Positions 35,392-44,836 are shown, counted from the stretch's first letter. The stretch: DNA of 64,000 bases from Mediannikoviicoccus vaginalis (GCF_928097925.1 NZ_CAKMRI010000001.1:1054001-1118000), one strand, 5' to 3'. The notes: generated by a model from the letters alone, not told the origin. Numbers and translations: made by a program.

Positions 35392-36147
35392 CTAGCTGAA
35401 ACGTCCTGTAATATAGTCTTCTGTTCTCTTGTCCTTTGGAACGCTAAACATGGCTTCTGTATCGGAAAACTCAACCAAGTCTCCCAGTAAAAAGAATCCT
35501 GTCTTGTCGGAAACTCTCGTAGCCTGTTGCATGTTGTGAGTAACTATGACGATGGTGAATTCTTTTTTCATGTCGTCAAGCAGTTCTTCAATCTTTGATG
35601 TTGAAATTGGATCCAGTGCAGAAGTAGGTTCGTCTAGTAAAATCACTTCCGGCTCAACAGCCATTGCCCTTGCAATACATATTCTCTGTTGTTGTCCACC
35701 AGATAAAGCTAAGGCAGATTTGTTTAACTTGTCCTTTACTTCGTCAAATATTGCAGCTTGTCTTAGTGACCTTTCAACAATTTCATCTAACTGCTTTTTA
35801 TTTTTTATGCCATGTGTTCTCGGTCCATAGGCAATGTTGTCATAGATTGACATGGGAAATGGATTTGGCTTTTGAAAAACCATACCGACTCTTTTTCTAA
35901 GTTCGTACACATCCATCTCTGTGAAAATTTCCTTGCCATCTAGGTATATGTTACCCTCTTTTCTATAGGACGAAACTAGGTCATTCATTCTGTTTAAACT
36001 CTTTAATAAAGTTGATTTACCACAGCCGGATGGGCCTATAAAAGCCGTAACTTCATTTTCTCTTATTTCCATATCCACATTTTTTATGGCGTGAAAGTCA
36101 CCATAATATGAATTAAAATTTTCTATTTTTATTTTCGTTTTGTTCAT
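35392..36147 (-). CDS. pstB: Phosphate ABC transporter ATPase PstB
   Basis: ATP-hydrolysing subunit of the high-affinity phosphate importer. At 251 residues it has Walker [10 protein letters not shown] (about 39-47), [16 protein letters not shown] (the PstB-typical Q-loop region), signature LSGGQQQR, Walker [14 protein letters not shown] and the switch His in VTHNMQQA. Its start codon directly follows the pstA stop codon. Confidence 0.97.
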   Translation of the reverse strand: MNKTKIKIENFNSYYGDFHAIKNVDMEIRENEVTAFIGPSGCGKSTLLKSLNRMNDLVSSYRKEGNIYLDGKEIFTEMDVYELRKRVGMVFQKPNPFPMSIYDNIAYGPRTHGIKNKKQLDEIVERSLRQAAIFDEVKDKLNKSALALSGGQQQRICIARAMAVEPEVILLDEPTSALDPISTSKIEELLDDMKKEFTIVIVTHNMQQATRVSDKTGFFLLGDLVEFSDTEAMFSVPKDKRTEDYITGRFS

Positions 36148-36975
36148 CTATTTATTCCTTCCAAGTTTATTCGCCATTAAAGTTGATAGTCCATTGATTA
36201 ATAATATTAAAATCAAAAGTATTACACCGGTGGCATAGGCCTGATTAACATTCATCCCTTCAGATGAAAGTGCATACATGTGTAGGGCTAAGGTTCTACC
36301 ACCAGAGGCAGGTCCAACAATTTTCTTTGGAACTTCTGCAACTGTTCCCGATGTAAATAAAAGTGCTGCAGTCTCTCCGACAATTCTTCCTATACCAAGT
36401 ATAACACCTGCAAGGATTCCTGGCATGGCTGTAGGTAGTACGATTCTTACAATTGTTCTAACCTTTCCTGCTCCCAGACCAAAACTTGCGTCCCTAAGGG
36501 ATTGTGGAATTGCAATAAGCGCCTCTTCCGTACTTCTCATTATAAGTGGAAGAATCATTATTGCAGTTGTCATTGCTCCTGCCAGTAGTGATATGTTCCA
36601 TTTTAAATATATAACGAAGAAAAGCATCCCGAAAAGTCCATAGACTATTGAAGGGATTGCTGACAAAGTGTCTGCTGTTACTCTAACTACTTTAACGATT
36701 TTATTTTCTTTATCCGCATACTCCGCCAAGTAAATTGCTGTCATTATTCCCAGTGGAACTGCTACGATTAAAGACAGTAGTACCATAATTAAAGTATTTA
36801 TTATGGCTGGAAACATGGACACATTTTCACTGGTGTACTTAAGTGAAAATAGTTTTGGTTCAATATATGGTACTCCTCTTATAAGTACAAAGGCTATAAC
36901 GAATACCAAACTTAAAAGGGTTAGTATGGAAAAGAAATATACGAAAAATTTTAAAATCTTTGATGATTTAGTCAT
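36148..36975 (-). CDS. pstA: Phosphate ABC transporter permease PstA
   Basis: Integral membrane subunit of the phosphate importer. At 275 residues it shows six hydrophobic segments and the EAA-type coupling loop (EEALIAIPQSLRDASFGLGAGKVRT, near 150-175). It overlaps pstC by 8 bp and abuts pstB, so the three are translationally coupled. Confidence 0.95.
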   Translation of the reverse strand: MTKSSKILKFFVYFFSILTLLSLVFVIAFVLIRGVPYIEPKLFSLKYTSENVSMFPAIINTLIMVLLSLIVAVPLGIMTAIYLAEYADKENKIVKVVRVTADTLSAIPSIVYGLFGMLFFVIYLKWNISLLAGAMTTAIMILPLIMRSTEEALIAIPQSLRDASFGLGAGKVRTIVRIVLPTAMPGILAGVILGIGRIVGETAALLFTSGTVAEVPKKIVGPASGGRTLALHMYALSSEGMNVNQAYATGVILLILILLINGLSTLMANKLGRNK

Positions 36976-37852
36976 GCTTTATCCCCCTGTTCTTACTAAT
37001 TACAAACAATAGGTTGATTAATAGTATGAATATGAATAGCACAGCTCCCGTTGCTATAAGTGCTTCTCTGTGAAGTTCTGCAGCATAACCCATTTCCGTA
37101 ACTATATTCATAGTCATTGTCCTAACTCCTCTAAAGAGTCCTCTTGGCATTCTCGGTTGTCCACCTGCAACTAATATAACCGCCATGGTCTCTCCTATGG
37201 CTCTACCCATTCCTAAAATAATTGCAGAAAGTATTCCAGACTTTGCCGCTGGAAGCACAACGGTAAAGATCGCTCTCTCCTTTGTTGCACCAAGTCCAAT
37301 TGCACCTTCGTAATAACTTTCGTCAACTGCATTTATGGCAGCTTGTGAAAGAGATATAACTGTAGGAAGTATCATTATCCCTAAAATTATAATTGCAGCA
37401 AGCATGGTAAGACCATTGCCATTAATAAACTTCGCTATTAGTGGAACTACCAGTGTAAGTCCAAAGAAACCGTAGATGATTGATGGAATACCTGCCATCA
37501 AGTTAATTCCCGCAGTGAATGTTGAATGTAATTTCTTTGGGCAGTACTTCGCCATGAATACGGCAGTGAAAAGCCCTGTTGGAACTCCAATTATAAGTGC
37601 TCCCAGGGTTACATAGAAACTGGATATAATAAATGGAAGTATCCCAAAACTTGCAGGATTGGCAGTAGGGGACCATTTGGTCCCCAAGATAAAGTTTTTT
37701 ATTCCGATTTCTTTTATAGTAGGCAGCCCTCTAGAAAAGATGAAGAAGCAAATCACTAGCACAGCAAGTATTGATGCGCATGCGGATACTAGCGCCACAT
37801 ACTTAAAAGTATTTTCTTTTCTGTAAAACTTTTTTCTATTTTTATCTACCAT
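36968..37852 (-). CDS. pstC: Phosphate ABC transporter permease PstC
   Basis: The second permease of the importer. At 294 residues it has an N-terminal anchor, the YVTLGALIIGVPTGLFTAVF core and the coupling loop with AINAVDESYYEGAIGLGATKERA (about 170-195). It starts 9 bp after pstS and overlaps pstA. Confidence 0.95.
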   Translation of the reverse strand: MVDKNRKKFYRKENTFKYVALVSACASILAVLVICFFIFSRGLPTIKEIGIKNFILGTKWSPTANPASFGILPFIISSFYVTLGALIIGVPTGLFTAVFMAKYCPKKLHSTFTAGINLMAGIPSIIYGFFGLTLVVPLIAKFINGNGLTMLAAIIILGIMILPTVISLSQAAINAVDESYYEGAIGLGATKERAIFTVVLPAAKSGILSAIILGMGRAIGETMAVILVAGGQPRMPRGLFRGVRTMTMNIVTEMGYAAELHREALIATGAVLFIFILLINLLFVISKNRGIKHD

Positions 37853-37861
37853 ATTATCACT

Positions 37862-38782
37862 CTATTTTACGTCTTCCCAGTTTTCAATTTCTCCTAGATA
37901 AACTGATTTTAAATTATCAAGTGAAATATTTTCAACGCTGTTGTCCTTGTTTACAACTACGGCTATACCGTCCATTGCTATAACAACTTTATTTAAATCT
38001 TGTTCACTTTCCTTAAGTTCTCTAGATGCCATACCGATTTGTGCAATGCCATCTTTAACTGATTGAACACCAGTTGTTGAGTCGGACATGTTTACTTGAA
38101 TCTTAACATTTGGATTAATCTTTCCATAAGCTTCAACTAATTTTTCCATTATAGGAGTTACTGATGAAGAACCTGCTATTGCTATTGATCCTGCTGCGCT
38201 TTCATCTGGAGTGTAGTCCTTTGCTTCAGGGCTCTTTACATAACCTTCTTCTTCAACAATCTTTTGTCCTTCTTCACTTAGAATGAAACCAATGAAGTCA
38301 GCTTCTGCTCCAGTAGGTTCTTCTTTTGTAACAATGTTAAATGGTCTTGCTATCTTGTAGCTTCCATTTGCAACATTTTCTGCTGTTGCTTCAACGTCAT
38401 CAACCTTTAGTGCCTTTACTGTGTCGTTTAATGAACCAAGTGAGATATATCCTATTGCAGATTTTTCTCCAGCTACAGTTGTCACAACTGCTTCAGTGTT
38501 ATTTTGGATTACAGCTTCAACTGATGTTGCGTCGTTTCCATCTGCGTCTTCTACTTTAACTAGTTCTACGAATGCTCCTCTTGTTCCTGATCCTTCTTCT
38601 CTTGAAACAACGGAGATCATTCCTTCCATTCCACCGGAAGTTTCGTTTCCAGCTTCTTCTGTTGCTGTTGTGTCGTTACCAGCACCTTCTGTTGAATCAG
38701 TATCTGATCCACCTTTTCCACATGCAGTAAATAATAATGTTACTGCTAATAAAATTCCTAAAAATTTAAATTTCCCTTTCAT
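37862..38782 (-). CDS. pstS: Phosphate-binding lipoprotein PstS, circularly permuted
   Basis: Extracellular phosphate receptor of the importer. A lipobox ends at Cys21 (LLFTAC), followed by a Gly/Thr/Glu/Asp linker (22-54). Then comes what is normally the C-terminal half of PstS (55-190: SVVSREEGSGTRGAF with the phosphate loop, SAIGYISLGSL, GFILSEEGQKIVEEEGYV). The usual N-terminal half follows last (198-306: SIAIAGSSSVTPIMEKL, IGMASRELKESE, VYLGEIENWEDV). So the two halves are swapped relative to known PstS and the chain ends at the point where the family normally crosses to its second lobe. Length (306) is ordinary. In IGMASR the usual preceding Asp of DIGMSSR is Gln. First gene of pstSCAB-phoU-phoP-phoR. 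Confidence 0.9.
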   Translation of the reverse strand: MKGKFKFLGILLAVTLLFTACGKGGSDTDSTEGAGNDTTATEEAGNETSGGMEGMISVVSREEGSGTRGAFVELVKVEDADGNDATSVEAVIQNNTEAVVTTVAGEKSAIGYISLGSLNDTVKALKVDDVEATAENVANGSYKIARPFNIVTKEEPTGAEADFIGFILSEEGQKIVEEEGYVKSPEAKDYTPDESAAGSIAIAGSSSVTPIMEKLVEAYGKINPNVKIQVNMSDSTTGVQSVKDGIAQIGMASRELKESEQDLNKVVIAMDGIAVVVNKDNSVENISLDNLKSVYLGEIENWEDVK

Positions 38783-38810
38783 TTTTTACCTCCAACTTTA
38801 TTGTAAGTAC

Positions 38811-38866
38811 AATATAACAAGGCTTTGTTAAATGAAAAGTAGAGATTTGTTAAATCCATGTTAAAT
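38811..38866 (-). promoter_or_regulatory. Pho-box-like repeats and promoter of the pst operon
   Basis: Read on the minus strand, three ATTTAACA repeats at 38866-38859, 38855-38848 and 38833-38826 are spaced 11 and 22 bp, as in Bacillus PhoP sites (TTAACA-type repeats at about 11-bp intervals). A TATATT -10-like box (38816-38811) follows by 9 bp. The divergent two-component gene at 38948 shares this region. Confidence 0.7.
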
Positions 38867-38947
38867 AAAAACAAATAAAATGTATTTGATTTTCTTCATC
38901 TTGGCAAATTTAGTATAATTAAAGTAACAAACCAATTGGAGGAGTTT

Positions 38948-39601
38948 ATGAAAATTCTCATTGTTGAAGATGATCAAGTAATAAGAGAAGGTGTAAGCGA
39001 ATACTTAAAAGAGTTCAGATACTCTGTGGAAGAAGCCGCCGACGGTAAAGAGGCTTTGGAAAAATTCGACTCTAGTATAGACCTTGTTATTTTAGACATT
39101 CAAATACCATATATAAATGGACTGGATGTTTTAAAGGAGATTAGAAAGAAAAGTGAACTTCCAATTTTAATTCTAACTGCATTTAGTGATGAAGAATATA
39201 AGATTGACGCATTTACAAATTTGGCAGACGGCTATATTGAAAAGCCTTTTTCCTTGCCACTGCTAAAGGTTAGGGTGGACAGCCTAATAAAAAAATATTC
39301 CGGTTCGGCGGAGAAGTTTGAGTATAACGACACTGAAGTAAACTTCACTAGCTATACTGCAAAGCTTCGTGGTAAGGAAGTGGATATGAATGCAAAGGAG
39401 CTTGAAATACTTAAGTATTTGTTAGAGAACCAAGGCCAAGCACTGACCAGGTCACAGATAATAGATAATGTGTGGAAGGAAACTGACGAGATTCCCTTTG
39501 ATAGAGTTATAGATGTATATATAAAAGAGCTTAGAAAGAAGTTGGAGCTTGACTGCATTGTAACCATAAGAAATGTTGGATATAAGTTGGAGAGAAAATG
39601 A
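38948..39601 (+). CDS. OmpR-family response regulator
   Basis: A 217-residue regulator. The receiver domain has VEDDQ, the phospho-acceptor in LVILDIQIP (near 50), LTAFSDE and YIEKPFSL. The winged-helix DNA-binding part (about 125-217) has the MNAKELEILKYLLE and RSQIIDNVWKE segments. The start is the ATG at 38948 (GGAGGAG upstream); a TTG four codons earlier is inside the ribosome site. It overlaps the next gene, a histidine kinase, by 4 bp (ATGA). Its target is unknown; it is divergent from the pst operon. Confidence 0.9.
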   Translation: MKILIVEDDQVIREGVSEYLKEFRYSVEEAADGKEALEKFDSSIDLVILDIQIPYINGLDVLKEIRKKSELPILILTAFSDEEYKIDAFTNLADGYIEKPFSLPLLKVRVDSLIKKYSGSAEKFEYNDTEVNFTSYTAKLRGKEVDMNAKELEILKYLLENQGQALTRSQIIDNVWKETDEIPFDRVIDVYIKELRKKLELDCIVTIRNVGYKLERK

Positions 39602-40908
39602 AAAATTTAAAAATATTTCCTAAAATGTTTATACAGATTTTTTCCTTTCTTGCAGTAATAATTCTCTTAATCCACTCACTGGTGTTTTTTATCTTTCCAA
39701 AGACCTATTTGGAAACTAGAAAGGAAGAAATTACTGAAAAGGCAGACGAAATCTCTTTAAACTTAAATGGCAAGGACCTAGCCTCAGTAAAGCAGTCTCT
39801 GGATTTTTATTCCAAGAGCAGCGACATAAAGGCCTTTGTAAATGACAATGTAAAGGACAATGAAGTTCCCATTGAAAACAACATCGGCATCGACCCAAGT
39901 AGTGACAACAACTCCTTAATCATCGAGGAAAGGGAGATTGTTTTAGACAATTTTGAAAAAGTATTTGTCCAATTTGTCTCCACTGCAAATATGAAAAAGG
40001 ATGCCAAGGAACTTAGTTTGAAATTTTTACCATTTTCCCTTTCCATTTCATTTCTATTTTCAATAGTTGTGTCTTTGATATATGCAAAGGCCATAAAGAA
40101 TAATATTCAGGAGATAAAAAATGTTACTGATAAGATGATGGAACTTGATGAAGGCGCAAGGTTAAATGTGGATTCTAAAAACGAAGTGGGAGAACTAAAG
40201 GATCAGATTAATAATTTATATTTTACTCTCCTTGATTCCATTGACGACTTGGAAATTAAAAATAAAGAGATTTTAAAGCTGGAAAAATTAAAATACGACT
40301 TCTTTAGAGGAGCCTCCCACGAACTTAAAACGCCACTGGCAAGCCTTAAGATAATACTTGAAAACATGAAATATAACATTGGAAAGTACAAAGACAGAGA
40401 CTACTACATCGATAACTGCATCGAAATTGTAGACGGACTAAACCAAAATATTTCACAAATACTTTCCATCTCATCACTGGAACATTTAAAGGACGACGAA
40501 GAGACTTTAAGAATCAATGATATTTTGGTAGACGTTTTAGATAAGTATAAGGTAATGGCAAATCAAAAAAATATTGCCATTGAAAATGGTGTGGCAGATG
40601 AAGAAATTTATATCGGTAGATCCGCCCTAAAAATTATTTTGTCCAACCTTGTAAGTAATGCAGTAAAATATACTAAAGAAGGTGGCTTTATTAACATAGG
40701 CGTTGTTGACGATTGGTTTTATATTGAAAATAATTTTGAAAGTGACTTTGACATTGACAGAATTTTTAATGTGGAATTTAATTCCAGCAAAGAAAATAGC
40801 AACGGCCTTGGACTATATATAGTTAGAAATCTTTTACTAAATTATAATTTGAGCTATGATGTATCAAAGACGCAAGAAAAATTTATTTTTAAAATAGAAT
40901 TGCAATAG
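39598..40908 (+). CDS. Sensor histidine kinase of the second two-component system
   Basis: A 436-residue membrane kinase. TM1 is about 9-31 and TM2 about 145-167, enclosing an extracytoplasmic sensor region of about 115 residues. A HAMP-like linker follows, then HisKA (GASHELKTPLASLK, His near 240), the ATPase N box (LVSNAVKYT) and G2 box (NGLGLYIVRNL). The G1 box is degenerate (VVDDWFYIENNF) as in some VanS-like kinases. Coupled to the upstream response regulator. The ligand is unknown, and a cell-envelope signal is a guess from the nearby ABC exporter. Confidence 0.85.
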   Translation: MKNLKIFPKMFIQIFSFLAVIILLIHSLVFFIFPKTYLETRKEEITEKADEISLNLNGKDLASVKQSLDFYSKSSDIKAFVNDNVKDNEVPIENNIGIDPSSDNNSLIIEEREIVLDNFEKVFVQFVSTANMKKDAKELSLKFLPFSLSISFLFSIVVSLIYAKAIKNNIQEIKNVTDKMMELDEGARLNVDSKNEVGELKDQINNLYFTLLDSIDDLEIKNKEILKLEKLKYDFFRGASHELKTPLASLKIILENMKYNIGKYKDRDYYIDNCIEIVDGLNQNISQILSISSLEHLKDDEETLRINDILVDVLDKYKVMANQKNIAIENGVADEEIYIGRSALKIILSNLVSNAVKYTKEGGFINIGVVDDWFYIENNFESDFDIDRIFNVEFNSSKENSNGLGLYIVRNLLLNYNLSYDVSKTQEKFIFKIELQ

Positions 40909-40922
40909 CGAAAGGAGTTAGT

Positions 40923-41483
40923 ATGTATATTTTAGAATTGTATCAAGAAGGTATTTCAATTGAACTGGCAACATTTAATAGCATTGAAGAAGGCAGAGAA
41001 TTTATTTCAAAGCTTGAAGGCTATAAATGTGTTGAGGAAGATGGATTTTTATATGAATCAATCAAGTTAGACACCATACCAAACTATTTAGAGCTGGAAT
41101 TTAATAATAATATTGTTCCAATAACAAAATTTATGTTTGTTGGCGAAGGGGATATAGATATCTATTGGAAGGAAATTCCAAACTTGTCAAAACCTGGAAA
41201 CGGACTAGTGGACGGAGTTACAAGGGTAGACGCCTACGCCATTGAAAATAATGATGTGAAAAGTTATATCGAAAACCGTGAGAAGGTTTTTGACGAAGCA
41301 AAGAGCTATTTAGAAGAAAAGGGCTTTGAAGTTTCAAGAAGTTATTTTGGTTCAGAAGATGGCGAAGCCATATTGTATAAGGAAAAAAATAGCGATGACT
41401 GGCACTTCTTAACACATTTAGACCCAATGTTTTGTGATGTGGATGATGTTAAGGCTGCAGTGGATGAATTTTTAGAAATGTAA
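40923..41483 (+). CDS. Unknown cytoplasmic protein
   Basis: Not recognised. A 186-residue acidic protein with no signal peptide or membrane segment. It has an N-terminal alpha/beta-like region (YILELYQEG...), then GEGDIDIYWKEIP, and an ending with LTHLDPMFCDVDDV. It lies 14 bp after the histidine kinase gene and shares its transcription unit, ending at the terminator at 41487-41510. The tight linkage suggests an accessory role in the signalling pathway. Confidence 0.7.
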   Translation: MYILELYQEGISIELATFNSIEEGREFISKLEGYKCVEEDGFLYESIKLDTIPNYLELEFNNNIVPITKFMFVGEGDIDIYWKEIPNLSKPGNGLVDGVTRVDAYAIENNDVKSYIENREKVFDEAKSYLEEKGFEVSRSYFGSEDGEAILYKEKNSDDWHFLTHLDPMFCDVDDVKAAVDEFLEM

Positions 41484-41486
41484 AAG

Positions 41487-41510
41487 GTCGGTGCAATGCA
41501 CCGACTTTTT
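41487..41510. terminator. Bidirectional terminator between convergent units
   Basis: GTCGGTGC (41487-41494), loop AAT, GCACCGAC (41498-41505), then T5 on the plus strand and an A-rich left flank that serves the minus-strand ABC operon. It overlaps the end of the permease gene by 2 bp. Confidence 0.85.
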
Positions 41511-42885
41511 AATTTGTATCTATTAATAAATCTTTAGGATTTTTCTTTAAAATTTTTGTAGATGATATTACAAGTGAAATTAAAAGCACAAGGGACATAA
41601 ATATAACCACATATACTATTGACTTTGGCATTATATTTACATCAAGACTTGTAAGTGTCTTGTTAAATCCGTCTACTTCTGCTCCTCCACCAAGTTGGCT
41701 GGATGAAGCTTGTTTTGCAACTTGCTTTGCGATGTCGCCGGTAACTTTTTGTAAAATATTATTTCCAATCATCTTGCCTGTGTAGTCTGCCAGGAAGTAT
41801 GATCCTATAAAGGCAGGTATGGAAATAAATAGTAATTCAATTACAAATTGTCCAAAAATCTTTGCCTTTGAAATTCCTAGGGAAAGTAGTACTGCAATCT
41901 CTTTTTTTCTTGCATTCATCCACAATAGTAGTAGCAATGAAACAACAATTCCTGCAAATATTAGTGATCCTGCAAATAATTTATTTGCGATTCCGTATAT
42001 GCCTGAGATTGATTGTTGTAGTAGTGGATAGTTTGATGAGCTCTTTATTAGGTTATACTCTCTCCAGTTAATGTCAAGCTTTCCAAGATTTTTTATAACC
42101 TTGTCTAGGTCCTTGTCGCCCTTAACGAAGAATGTGGCATCTTGGTACACTGCTGTGTCTTCTGTGTTGCCATAGACTTTTGCAGCTGTGTCGATGTCTG
42201 TTATTAAAGTGTTTTCGTATAATTCCTGTGCTGCAGTTACTCCACCTTCGTTGTGACCATCAAATAGCCCTTTTATTTCAACTTCAACAGTTTCGTCTGC
42301 GCCCTTTTCGTTGTCCGCATCAAATAGATTGGATTTTATTTTTAATTTGTCTCCAATTTTTAAATTATTTTTTGCAGCCAAGTCCTTATGCATCAAAATT
42401 TTATTTTTATCTTGAGCTTCTAGGTGATTACCTTCAACTAATTTATATGCTCCAGAAACGAATTTGGTTTCCTTTGATGAGTCGTTAACCCCTGTTAGCA
42501 TAACTGTTCTACCGAAGTTCTTTGCTCTTTCTTCAGACATACCTGCACGGGTTTCATCTGTTTCGATAATGTCGTGGTCCACAAGGTCTGCAACGCTGTT
42601 AATCCTCTTAACATAGTCGTCTATGCCCTCTGCCTCAGCTATCTTTTTTATATCTTTGCCCTTAACATTACCGCCACCTCTTGGTGTTCCCATGTTGACC
42701 TGTCTATTTATCTCCATGGAAAAACTATTTGTAATATTTCCAAAGGTCTCTTCTGAAGCTCTATCGGTAGCATCTTTTATTGATAAACTGATTAGGCTCA
42801 GTGTTGACATGGCCAAGATAACCAAAAGGATTATTAGTGATTTTAAACTCTTTCTTGTTACATATGCAAAAGCATTTTTAATCAA
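41509..42885 (-). CDS. FtsX-type ABC transporter permease
   Basis: A 458-residue permease with one N-terminal TM (about 14-34), a large extracellular domain (about 40-295, MacB periplasmic-core-like), and three C-terminal TMs (about 300-450) of the FtsX fold. ALLLSLGISKAKIFGQF-type coupling segment is near 335-350. Partner of the ATPase and of a second, similar permease. These exporters often move lipids or antimicrobial peptides, or sense them; the substrate is unknown. Confidence 0.85.
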   Translation of the reverse strand: MIKNAFAYVTRKSLKSLIILLVILAMSTLSLISLSIKDATDRASEETFGNITNSFSMEINRQVNMGTPRGGGNVKGKDIKKIAEAEGIDDYVKRINSVADLVDHDIIETDETRAGMSEERAKNFGRTVMLTGVNDSSKETKFVSGAYKLVEGNHLEAQDKNKILMHKDLAAKNNLKIGDKLKIKSNLFDADNEKGADETVEVEIKGLFDGHNEGGVTAAQELYENTLITDIDTAAKVYGNTEDTAVYQDATFFVKGDKDLDKVIKNLGKLDINWREYNLIKSSSNYPLLQQSISGIYGIANKLFAGSLIFAGIVVSLLLLLWMNARKKEIAVLLSLGISKAKIFGQFVIELLFISIPAFIGSYFLADYTGKMIGNNILQKVTGDIAKQVAKQASSSQLGGGAEVDGFNKTLTSLDVNIMPKSIVYVVIFMSLVLLISLVISSTKILKKNPKDLLIDTN

Positions 42886-42896
42886 TTCTATACCTC

Positions 42897-43538
42897 CTAG
42901 TTTCTTCTTATCTCTTTTAATTTTTTGTTGTCAAGTTCTAGTACAACATCCGCCGCCTTGGCAACTTCCTTGCTATGAGTTACAACTATTACACATTTGT
43001 TTCTCTCCTTCGCAAGTTTCTTTAACACGTCGATTATTTCTCCCGCCGTGCCGTCATCTAAGTTTCCAGTAGGCTCATCGGCTAAGATTACTGGAGCCTC
43101 TGATACTAATGCCCTTGCTATGGCAACCCTCTGTTGTTGCCCACCGGAAAGTTTCATAACATTTCTCTTTACTTGACTCTTATCAAGGCCAAGCTCTAAT
43201 AGTATATCTTCAGACGCCTTGCTATTTACAAGTCTTATATTTTCCAGTGGTGAAAGGTAGTCTATTAGGTTATAGTTTTGAAAAACCAGGGAGATATTGT
43301 TCTTTCTATGATTACTATATCCCTTTTTTTCTATGTCTTCACCTTCAAATAAAATCTTTCCACTCTTCGGCTTGTCAAGACCTGCCAGTAGTGAAAGAAG
43401 CGTGGACTTCCCCGTTCCCGACTTACCGATTATGGCATAAAATTGTCCAAGTTCAAACTTTTGATTTACTGATGACAAAACTTTTTCCCTTGAATTTGCA
43501 TAACTATATGTTACATTTTTTATTTCTAATACGTCCAT
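42897..43538 (-). CDS. ABC transporter ATPase (LolD/MacB type)
   Basis: A 213-residue ATPase with Walker A GKSGTGKST (about 37-45), LVFQNYNL Q-loop, signature KLSGGQQQR, Walker B VILADEPTGNLD and THSKEVA. This is the class of the MacB/LolD/FtsE group that pairs with FtsX-type permeases. It is flanked by the two permeases with short gaps (10-12 bp), indicating one operon and a heterodimeric exporter. Confidence 0.92.
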   Translation of the reverse strand: MDVLEIKNVTYSYANSREKVLSSVNQKFELGQFYAIIGKSGTGKSTLLSLLAGLDKPKSGKILFEGEDIEKKGYSNHRKNNISLVFQNYNLIDYLSPLENIRLVNSKASEDILLELGLDKSQVKRNVMKLSGGQQQRVAIARALVSEAPVILADEPTGNLDDGTAGEIIDVLKKLAKERNKCVIVVTHSKEVAKAADVVLELDNKKLKEIRRN

Positions 43539-43547
43539 TCCATTCTC

Positions 43548-44825
43548 CTAACTTATTTTTGATAATATTTTTTTTGGTTTCTTTATTAAAATCATTAAAG
43601 ATGCAATTAAAACTGATAGTATGATAATACTTAGAAGTAACCCATAGCTTTGTAAAAAAGTAATAAGGCTTTCTGCAAAGTTTCCACTCTTTAGCATGCT
43701 ATCTGTAACAGCACCAGCACCTTCTGAATTTATAAAGCCACCGATTATTTGACTCAACATAATGTTACCAAATAGCAGTGAAAAAACCGTTGCAGGTATT
43801 GAGATAAATAAAAGTTCCAGTATAAACTGTCCTACTATTTTCGCCTTGCTTACACCGATGGATAAAAGTATTCCTATTTCATAGATCCTCTCCCTTAACC
43901 AAAGTATTAGTATTAGAGAAAGTACCACAACCCCACCAATCATTATGGCATAGGTCATTATCTTTATAATATGTTTTATTCCCGTTACGGACTCTAGGGC
44001 TTCTTCAAAGGCATTTGAGTCCTTTTCTAAATTATAATCTTCCCATGTCACGTCAATTTCTTTTATTTTATCCATTGCAGATTCCATCTTGTCCGCAGTT
44101 TCTGAAAATAGGGAAACTTTATTTACAATTTTACTGTCGCCACTTCTTCCTATGGCACTTTGAGCTCCCTCATAGTCAACAAAAATATTGTTTTCGCTAA
44201 AGTCGGAAGACATTCCAGTGTACATTTCCTGTTTCTTTCCAGAAAATATTCCAACGATTTCAAATTGCTCTTCTTTATTTGAATCAACTTTTCCAAGTTC
44301 AACAAATTCTAGACCTATTTTATCATGGAGTTTCAAATTATTCTTCTTGGCAAACTCTTCGTGTACTAACACTTTGTTAACGTCACCCTTTTCGATGTGA
44401 CGTCCCTCTTTAATGGTGAACACGCCACTGCTAAAAAGTACATTTCTCTTTGTACTAGTAGCTCCCTCCACTGCCATTATGTTTTTAAACTCACTTGGTA
44501 GGTCTTCCCTTTGAACTTTTTGTTCACCTTCCACAACCTTTGCCCCATTTGGCACTGCAAGGCCGAAGTATTGGTACACCACTTCGTCAATTTCCTTTAT
44601 TTTTTCAATGTCTTTAAACTTATTTGCTTCAAAATGTCCATTGTCCTTTCGTGTGAGCGCCAGTGAGGAGTTGGAAGTTTTATAAAGGGACTCTTCCATC
44701 TTCCCACTGGACTTCAACACACTTAAACTAGAGTATAGACATGAAAGCACAATTGTTAAGATTATAAAGACGATAATTGTACGATTCTTTTTTCTCGTAA
44801 CATATCTTAAAGCATTTTTAAACAC
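43548..44825 (-). CDS. FtsX-type ABC transporter permease (second)
   Basis: A 425-residue paralogue of the permease at 41509. N-terminal TM (about 14-35), extracellular domain (about 40-290), then three TMs (about 295-415) with the EIGILLSIGVSKAKIVGQFILELLFISIPA block also seen in the other permease. It starts the ABC part of the minus-strand cluster, 11 bp after the polyferredoxin gene, so the redox genes upstream may be co-transcribed. Confidence 0.85.
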   Translation of the reverse strand: MFKNALRYVTRKKNRTIIVFIILTIVLSCLYSSLSVLKSSGKMEESLYKTSNSSLALTRKDNGHFEANKFKDIEKIKEIDEVVYQYFGLAVPNGAKVVEGEQKVQREDLPSEFKNIMAVEGATSTKRNVLFSSGVFTIKEGRHIEKGDVNKVLVHEEFAKKNNLKLHDKIGLEFVELGKVDSNKEEQFEIVGIFSGKKQEMYTGMSSDFSENNIFVDYEGAQSAIGRSGDSKIVNKVSLFSETADKMESAMDKIKEIDVTWEDYNLEKDSNAFEEALESVTGIKHIIKIMTYAIMIGGVVVLSLILILWLRERIYEIGILLSIGVSKAKIVGQFILELLFISIPATVFSLLFGNIMLSQIIGGFINSEGAGAVTDSMLKSGNFAESLITFLQSYGLLLSIIILSVLIASLMILIKKPKKILSKIS

Positions 44826-44836
44826 TGTAAACTCCT

